Part shown: piece by piece, positions 1 to 4,304 of the stretch
Layout: each line of letters opens with the position of its first letter
How positions within the stretch are numbered: the stretch's first letter is position 1
Assembly (NCBI GenBank): GCA_964352225.1
Contig: CAYGRM010000398.1
Location: 1 to 6,142, forward strand
DNA length: 6,142 nucleotides
Source: CAJQQY01 sp964352225
GTDB taxonomy: Bacteria > Bacteroidota > Bacteroidia > Chitinophagales > Saprospiraceae
Direction of reading: 5' to 3'
Position numbers and translations under genes: made by a program
The notes under the pieces: model-generated
Seen by the model: only the letters and a program-made list of their open reading frames with translations
Told to the model about the DNA's origin: nothing
Databases searched by the model: none

Positions 1-48
1 TTTTTATTCCTCTTGATCGGCACGCTTTCCTTTGCCCAAGTGGATAAA
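1..48 (+). other. Signal peptide remnant of the S46 peptidase
   Basis: In the peptidase frame the first bases encode Phe, Leu, Phe, Leu, Leu, Ile, Gly, Thr, Leu, Ser, Phe, Ala and then Gln-Val-Asp-Lys. This is a hydrophobic stretch followed by a small-residue S-F-A site and a polar mature N-terminus, as expected for Sec export and signal peptidase I cleavage after Ala. The positively charged n-region and the initiator codon are outside the window. There is no cysteine at the cleavage site, so it is not a lipoprotein. Confidence 0.75.
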
Positions 49-2043
49 AACATGCCTTTAGACAACATCGAAGTCAGCCCATTTGATTTTGGGAAAATGT
101 GGACTTTCGAAAACCTGCCTTTAGATTATTTTGAAAAAACCTACGGATTCAGACCATCCGAAGAATGGATTGAATCAGCGAGAATGTCTTCTTTGCGATT
201 TGCCAGTTGGTGTTCTGCATCATTCGTTTCACCTAATGGTTTGATTATGACTAATCACCATTGCTCCCGAGATGTGGTGACTGCTTTACAAAAAGAAGGT
301 GAATCATTTGAAAAAAATGGTTTTGTAGCCAATGGCTACGACCTTGAAAGAAAAGCAGAAGGCTTATTTGTAGAACAAATGGTGCAAGCAATTGACATCA
401 CCGAGGAAGTAAAGAAACGAACTAGCGAAGCAGGGACTGATGCCGAAAAATTAGAGTTGCGTCAAAAAGTACTAGAAGAAATCAAAAATGAATATGCTGA
501 TAAAAAAGGCTGGAATGGTTTGCGTTTGCAACCGGTTACTTTTTACAGCGGTGGAAAATTCTCTTTGTATGGTTATAAAAAATACGAAGACATCCGCCTT
601 GTTTTGATTCCTGAAGGTGACTTGGGATACTTCGGAGGTGATCCAGATAACTTTACCTACCCTCGATATAATTTGGATTGTACTTTTTGGAGAGCTTATG
701 ATGATAATGGAAAACCATTAGACACTTCGAAAAATTATTTCAAATTTAATGGGGATGGTATCCAAGAAGGTGAAGCTGTTTTTGTGGTGGGAAATCCTGG
801 AAGTACAGAAAGGTATCGAACTGCAGCTCAGTTAAAATATGATCGAGACGTTCGTTTTCCAATCCAATTAAGAATGATGGGAAATACTGATCGATTGTTG
901 AGAAAAAGATATGAGACTGAACCATCAGAGGATTTGATGAATGAGATTTTTGGAAATGCTAATGGTTTAAAAGCCTATGGAGGAATCTTAGGAGGATTAA
1001 ATGACCCAATGTTATATGGTCGAAAATTGAAGATGGAACAAAAAATTAGAGCAGCAAATCCAGGTTTAGATTACTGGGACAAATTACGAGACAGCTATGC
1101 TGACCTCGAAAAACTAGGCCCTTCCTTGATGTTGATGAACCCAGGCCGAAGAGATGTGGCATCTCCTAAAGCTTCTTTAGAATTGATGTTTACAGTCTAT
1201 GAATATGGTCAACAAATCAAAAATAAAGCATCCAAAGAAGAGCAAGAAAAAAGTAAAGATGCTATTGAAAAAATGGTAGAGACCATTGATACTCCTTTGG
1301 AAAGACAATTGTTAGCAATGCTACTAGGCGACTACGATGAGTTCTCTCCTGATCGTCCTCTAGAAGGTGCTGACCCTGTAAAATTTGTAGATGAGTTATT
1401 TGATGATTCCAATATTTTGCAAGGGAAAAAAATGAAAAAAGGATTGAAAAGTAGAAATATTAAAAAAGCTAAAGATCCTTTTGTAGAGTTATCAAATCAA
1501 ATCGTTGGGAGGTTTAACAAAGCTGTCGAGGCTTTCCAATCAACTGGCCCAACTCGTCGAGCTTTGGAGGCACAAGTTGCCAATGCCGTTTTCAATGTCT
1601 ATGGTTCGAGCTTACCGCCCGATGCAACTTTCACGCTTCGATTGGCTGATGGTGTAGTAAAAAAATACGAGTACAATGGAACAGTTGCTCCGATCAAAAC
1701 TACTTACTTTGGAATGTACGATCGTTACTATTCTAATGATGGAAAATTCCCTTGGTCGCTACCTGAGAAATGGATGAATCCACCAATGGAATTATTGAAA
1801 GCTCCTTTGAACTATGTTTCTACCAATGATATTATTGGTGGTAATTCAGGAAGTCCAATGATCAATAAAAACTTAGAAGCAGTTGGTTTGATCTTCGACG
1901 GAAATATCGAATCTCTTCCAGGTAATTTTATTTTTGATGAAACTTATAATCGAACAGTTTCAGTTCACGCAGGAGGAATCTTAGCTGCGATAAAATATAT
2001 TTACAAGGCTGATAAATTATATAATGAATTAACAGGCAAATAA
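1..2043 (+). CDS. S46 family serine dipeptidyl peptidase, DPP7-like (5' end missing)
   Basis: This is an exported peptidase that should release dipeptides from the N-terminus of oligopeptides in the periplasm or at the cell surface. The reading frame is open to base 1 and begins with FLFLLIGTLSFA-Q, the hydrophobic core and likely signal peptidase I site of a signal peptide. The true start is therefore upstream, and the TTG at 13 is not a credible start. Numbering from that TTG, the chymotrypsin-like triad fits His83 (TNHHC), Asp222 (in NLDC, after GGDPDNFTYPR) and Ser612 (GGNSGSP). The spacing is close to that of characterised S46 enzymes. Gly630, 18 residues after the serine in FDGN, matches the selectivity position that is Gly in DPP7 and Arg in the acidic-specific DPP11. 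This suggests a hydrophobic rather than Asp/Glu P1 preference. The GNPGSTERYR segment (about 261-270) is also typical. At about 680 residues it is slightly shorter than the usual 700-720. It ends with TAA before a strong terminator. The family is certain; the specificity is inferred. Confidence 0.95.
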   Translation, partial: FLFLLIGTLSFAQVDKNMPLDNIEVSPFDFGKMWTFENLPLDYFEKTYGFRPSEEWIESARMSSLRFASWCSASFVSPNGLIMTNHHCSRDVVTALQKEGESFEKNGFVANGYDLERKAEGLFVEQMVQAIDITEEVKKRTSEAGTDAEKLELRQKVLEEIKNEYADKKGWNGLRLQPVTFYSGGKFSLYGYKKYEDIRLVLIPEGDLGYFGGDPDNFTYPRYNLDCTFWRAYDDNGKPLDTSKNYFKFNGDGIQEGEAVFVVGNPGSTERYRTAAQLKYDRDVRFPIQLRMMGNTDRLLRKRYETEPSEDLMNEIFGNANGLKAYGGILGGLNDPMLYGRKLKMEQKIRAANPGLDYWDKLRDSYADLEKLGPSLMLMNPGRRDVASPKASLELMFTVYEYGQQIKNKASKEEQEKSKDAIEKMVETIDTPLERQLLAMLLGDYDEFSPDRPLEGADPVKFVDELFDDSNILQGKKMKKGLKSRNIKKAKDPFVELSNQIVGRFNKAVEAFQSTGPTRRALEAQVANAVFNVYGSSLPPDATFTLRLADGVVKKYEYNGTVAPIKTTYFGMYDRYYSNDGKFPWSLPEKWMNPPMELLKAPLNYVSTNDIIGGNSGSPMINKNLEAVGLIFDGNIESLPGNFIFDETYNRTVSVHAGGILAAIKYIYKADKLYNELTGK

Positions 2044-2122
2044 TTTGATTATTCTATTGACGATTGCTTAGAATAAATTTTATTTTATTTATAACTAGCT
2101 GACAGTCAGTTAATTAATACAT

Positions 2123-2164
2123 AAAAAAGTGGTTAGCAGAATAAATTTGCTAACCACTTTTTTT
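2123..2164. terminator. Bidirectional intrinsic terminator between converging genes
   Basis: A perfect 16-bp inverted repeat (2123-2138 pairing with 2148-2163) encloses a 9-base loop. The 10 bp next to the loop are GTGGTTAGCA and its complement. The outer 6 bp are an A-tract on the left and a T-tract on the right, extended to seven T. Read on either strand this gives a stable hairpin followed by a U-run. It lies 79 bases after the peptidase stop and about 50 bases after the amidase stop on the other strand, so it can end both transcripts. Confidence 0.93.
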
Positions 2165-2176
2165 ATGAAATCAAAA

Positions 2177-2211
2177 ACGTAAAACGTTCAACGTCTATCG
2201 TAAAACGTCCA
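2177..2211. repeat. Degenerate tandem heptamer array, consensus ACGTNNA
   Basis: Five consecutive 7-base units start at 2177, 2184, 2191, 2198 and 2205. Each is ACGT followed by two variable bases and A; the unit at 2198 has TCGT instead. Units 1 and 4 share the CGTAAA core, so the 10-mer CGTAAAACGT appears twice, 21 bases apart (2178-2187 and 2199-2208). The array ends 5 bases before the amidase stop codon, in the 3' untranslated region of that gene. Its function is unknown; it could be a degenerate microsatellite or a protein-binding array. The period is visible directly. Confidence 0.7.
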
Positions 2212-2215
2212 CCTT

Positions 2216-3322
2216 TTATTCAATCACTTCAATATATCCACCAAACACCCATTCGTCATTTCCAATTTGCAACCACCTCCCTTCTTGGGCTAATATTTTC
2301 ACTAACGTTCCACGTTGTACTTTGCTAACTACAGCATTATTCGTCCCTGGCCCTTTTCTCACATTTAAAAAAGAAGGAGCAATGACTCTTCCTGTTTTAA
2401 CTTCCACAATTTTCATCAACGGTCCAAAGCCCCACCGATCAGTACCTATCCGATACCATCGACCTTGTATATCAAAAATTTCAACGGGGGTTCCATCCTT
2501 TAATGTACCAACGATTGGATAATTAGCTCCTGGCCCTGAGCGAACATTCAAATTGGTCGGATCAACCACAATACCATCCTTTTTCTCAAAAGTGACTTCT
2601 ACATAGTGCTTGTGCAACCATTCATCCGGACCAACTCTAAACCAATTTCCAACCTGCTCATAAATCTCAATTTTATCATCTTGATGTAACACTTTTAAAA
2701 TGGGAAATCGAGAACTAGGTCCTTTTCTCACATTCAAATCTCGAGTATTTACGAATCCTTGTTTGATTGGATTTTCCAATTGGAAATTCAAACCTCGATT
2801 TACTTTTTCTTTAAATTCTTGCCAAGGTTTTTCATCGATCATCATCAATGGACATAACTTACCCGTGATGTCATAATGTCGATATAACTCATTGGTGGTA
2901 AAGTTATATTTATTCAAAAGAAACTGCGCCAGCTCCACAGAATTTTGATAAGTCTTATTCCAATCACCATCTTTATTTACACACATTTCAAAACCAATCA
3001 AAAAATAATTAGGCGTCAAATCAGTCCCTTCGATAATTTTTTGTCCAGTCGGTTTGTAATACCTTCCTCCAACATGGTAACCAACTTCATGATCCGGCAA
3101 ACATTGCACAATACTTCGATCATCTACATTATAATGTGCAGAAGCATATCGGTCAGTTGTATTAAAATAATTACGAGTTCGTTCAGCATTGGCACCAGTT
3201 GATTCGTTGGCTGTCCAATGCACCACAATCCCTTTCAATTCTCGAATTCGATACCAACTAGCATTTCTCAAAGATGGTCGATTTCGTCTGCTCGTCAAAA
3301 ACATTTTTTCTATCGGTAACAT
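2216..3322 (-). CDS. Endolysin-like N-acetylmuramoyl-L-alanine amidase with three SH3b domains
   Basis: This 368-residue protein should cleave the amide bond between MurNAc and L-Ala in peptidoglycan. Residues 30-165 form an Amidase_2 (PGRP/T7 lysozyme-like) domain. The likely zinc ligands are His35 (GIVVHWTAN), His149 (RHYD) and Cys157 (GKLCP), with Glu112 (IGFEM) as probable catalytic acid. ASAHYNV (61-67) and EVGYHVGG (79-86) are also typical. The N-terminal layout KMFLT...KGIVVHWTAN closely resembles amidase endolysins of Firmicute phages. Three SH3b domains follow at about 190-244, 251-307 and 311-367, each opening with LNVR(K/S)GP. No signal peptide or membrane segment is visible, so export would need a holin, lysis or a non-classical route. 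The ATG at 3320-3322 is used; Met7 is an alternative start. No Shine-Dalgarno sequence is visible. The gene stands alone, divergent from trmD. The fold and class are very likely; the biological role (lysis, scavenging or prophage remnant) is open. Confidence 0.93.
   Translation of the reverse strand: MLPIEKMFLTSRRNRPSLRNASWYRIRELKGIVVHWTANESTGANAERTRNYFNTTDRYASAHYNVDDRSIVQCLPDHEVGYHVGGRYYKPTGQKIIEGTDLTPNYFLIGFEMCVNKDGDWNKTYQNSVELAQFLLNKYNFTTNELYRHYDITGKLCPLMMIDEKPWQEFKEKVNRGLNFQLENPIKQGFVNTRDLNVRKGPSSRFPILKVLHQDDKIEIYEQVGNWFRVGPDEWLHKHYVEVTFEKKDGIVVDPTNLNVRSGPGANYPIVGTLKDGTPVEIFDIQGRWYRIGTDRWGFGPLMKIVEVKTGRVIAPSFLNVRKGPGTNNAVVSKVQRGTLVKILAQEGRWLQIGNDEWVFGGYIEVIE
2219..2755 (-). repeat. Three tandem SH3b domain repeats within the amidase
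   Basis: The C-terminal half of the amidase is three successive bacterial SH3 modules of about 55-60 residues. Each has LNVR(K/S)GP near its start (residues 196, 258 and 319), then a variable (P/V)(I/V) strand segment, a G-x-W-(F/Y/L)-x-(V/I)-G turn, and a closing W or H-K strand. The DNA repeats are visible as recurring complements of the LNVRKGP codons near 2345-2370, 2530-2555 and 2715-2740. They have diverged well beyond recent duplication. Such modules usually bind cell-wall peptides. Confidence 0.88.
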
Positions 3323-3415
3323 AGTGTTATGATTTTTTAAAGTTATAAGGCTAAAGTAGGGAAAATTGTTGAAATGTAATATTGTTGTTAGGAAAATATT
3401 AGTCTTATGATTTCA

Positions 3416-3448
3416 ATTGTAAAATATAAGATTGGATTCGTAGTTTTG
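3416..3448 (+). promoter_or_regulatory. Bacteroidota-type promoter for trmD
   Basis: TAGTTTTG at 3441-3448 matches the Bacteroidota -7 consensus TANNTTTG at every fixed position. A TTG at 3417-3419 (in ATTG) lies 21 bases upstream, within the spacing reported for the -33 element. Transcription would then start near 3452-3456, giving a leader of about 100 bases before the trmD ATG. No equally good match was found on the minus strand for the divergent amidase. The element is short, so a chance match is possible. Confidence 0.55.
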
Positions 3449-3449
3449 G

Positions 3450-3520
3450 GGATTATTTTACCGCAAAATCAGGGATCGAATACCTTTAAGGTATCCAATT
3501 CCTCCGTACGGTAAAAATCC
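3450..3520 (+). promoter_or_regulatory. Two-part hairpin in the trmD 5' leader (candidate structured RNA or palindromic repeat)
   Basis: The outer stem pairs TTTTACCG (3456-3463) with CGGTAAAA (3509-3516). It extends by GGAT/ATCC (3450-3453 with 3517-3520) across a two-base bulge. Inside it, 3472-3485 pairs with 3489-3502 around a three-base loop; two mismatches and one G-U pair interrupt the helix, and its tip is the near-palindrome ATACCTTTAAGGTAT (3480-3494). An 8-base and a 6-base strand form an internal loop between the stems. No U-run follows, so this is not an intrinsic terminator. With the predicted promoter at 3441-3448, the structure would be the first part of the trmD mRNA. I do not recognise a known riboswitch class. 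A dispersed REP-like palindrome is the main alternative. Confidence 0.55.
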
Positions 3521-3558
3521 AGAATCAATTGATAATCAACGATTTAAAAAAACATTCC

Positions 3559-4236
3559 ATGCGAATAGATATTTTATCAGCAGTTCCTGAATTGTTGGAT
3601 AGTCCAATGCAGCATTCAATTATGAAACGTGCACAGGAAAAAGGATTGCTTGAAGTGGTGGTGCACAACATTAGGGATTACAGCTTAAGCAAGCAAAAAC
3701 AAATCGACGATTACCAATATGGTGGTGGTGCAGGAATGGTGATGATGGTCGAACCCTTAGCCCGATGCATTGAACACTTACAAAAAGAAAGAGCTTACGA
3801 TGATATAATATATATGACTCCTGATGGAAAAAGATTAGACCAATCAGAGGCAAATTTTTTATCCATGAAAAACAACTTAATGATCATATGTGGTCACTAC
3901 AAAGGAATTGATGAGCGTATCCGTAAACACTATGTTACAAAAGAAATTTCGATTGGTGATTATGTCTTGTCAGGTGGAGAATTAGCTGCAGCAGTTTTAG
4001 TAGATTCCATTGGACGATTGATTCCCGGAGTACTTAATGACGGAACCTCTGCCCTATTCGACTCTTTTCAAGATGATCTTTTGGCTCCTCCAATTTATAC
4101 CCGACCAGCGGAATACAATGGTTGGAAAGTACCTGAAATTCTTCTTTCTGGAAATACCAAACTGATTGAAGAATGGAGACATGAACAGTCGGTAAAACGA
4201 ACGGAGGAAAGACGACCAGACCTACTTGAAGAGTGA
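3559..4236 (+). CDS. trmD: tRNA (guanine-N1-)-methyltransferase TrmD
   Basis: TrmD transfers a methyl group from S-adenosylmethionine to N1 of G37 in tRNAs with G36G37, which prevents +1 frameshifting; it is normally essential. The 225-residue product is of usual length. The ATG at 3559 is chosen because MRIDILSAVPELLDSP is the standard family N-terminus; the in-frame TTG at 3529 would add ten non-conserved residues. Diagnostic motifs are YGGGAGMVMMVEP (54-66), GHYKGIDERI (112-121), SIGDYVLSGGE (131-141) of the trefoil-knot SAM site, IPGVL (155-159), RPAEYNGWKVPEILLSGN (182-199) and RRPDLL (218-223). Arg153 and Asp168 align with the catalytic Arg154 and Asp169 of E. coli TrmD. The usual His after LLSGN is Thr200 here. 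No Shine-Dalgarno sequence is visible; the leader is A-rich. The rpsP, rimM and rplS genes, which accompany trmD in many bacteria, are absent from this window, so trmD appears to be transcribed alone from its own promoter. Confidence 0.98.
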   Translation: MRIDILSAVPELLDSPMQHSIMKRAQEKGLLEVVVHNIRDYSLSKQKQIDDYQYGGGAGMVMMVEPLARCIEHLQKERAYDDIIYMTPDGKRLDQSEANFLSMKNNLMIICGHYKGIDERIRKHYVTKEISIGDYVLSGGELAAAVLVDSIGRLIPGVLNDGTSALFDSFQDDLLAPPIYTRPAEYNGWKVPEILLSGNTKLIEEWRHEQSVKRTEERRPDLLEE

Positions 4237-4288
4237 TAAATGATGAGTGCCTCCATTTCATTATGGGAATACTCATCATTTATTACTC
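4231..4288. terminator. Long stem-loop at the trmD / right-hand gene convergence
   Basis: Bases 4231-4248 pair with 4271-4288 over 18 bp with a single G-U pair; 4236-4248 with 4271-4283 is a perfect 13-bp repeat (ATAAATGATGAGT and its complement). The 22-base loop contains a smaller CCAT/ATGG helix (4253-4256 with 4263-4266). The left arm starts in the last sense codon of trmD and includes its TGA stop. The stem is AT-rich and lacks a clean T-run on either side. It is best read as a weak bidirectional terminator or 3'-end stabilising hairpin between two converging genes. Confidence 0.65.
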
Positions 4289-4304
4289 ATATCTTATCAC
4301 TTAA

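Larger units (their letters stand above)
3323..3558. other. Divergent intergenic region between amidase and trmD
   Basis: This AT-rich region separates the amidase start (minus strand) from the trmD start (plus strand). The part nearest trmD holds the promoter-like element (3416-3448) and the long hairpin (3450-3520). In the part nearest the amidase (3323-3415) I see no hairpin, RNA gene or convincing minus-strand promoter; TACTTTAG and TAACTTTA on the minus strand each miss the -7 consensus by one base and lack a well-spaced TTG. No open frame here looks like a gene. Confidence 0.7.

Noticed and set aside
13..15. TTG as the start of the S46 peptidase
   Set aside because: The frame continues hydrophobically to the window edge, so this codon is an internal Leu of the signal peptide.
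2099..2109. Palindrome CTGACAGTCAG
   Set aside because: It is too short, its one-base centre cannot form a hairpin loop, and it lies downstream of a stop codon where an operator is unlikely.
2322..3202. Plus-strand open frames opposite the amidase (2322-2522, 2945-3202)
   Set aside because: They are antisense to a well-supported gene, lack starts with recognisable context, and encode no known motif.
3323..3415. Minus-strand promoter for the amidase (TACTTTAG or TAACTTTA)
   Set aside because: Each misses the TANNTTTG consensus by one base, and no TTG lies at a suitable distance.
3529..3558. TTG start giving a 235-residue TrmD
   Set aside because: The ten extra residues are not part of the family, and the ATG at 3559 begins exactly at the conserved MRIDIL N-terminus.
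3671..4279. Minus-strand open frames opposite trmD (3671-3853, 4034-4279)
   Set aside because: They are shadows of the conserved trmD coding frame.
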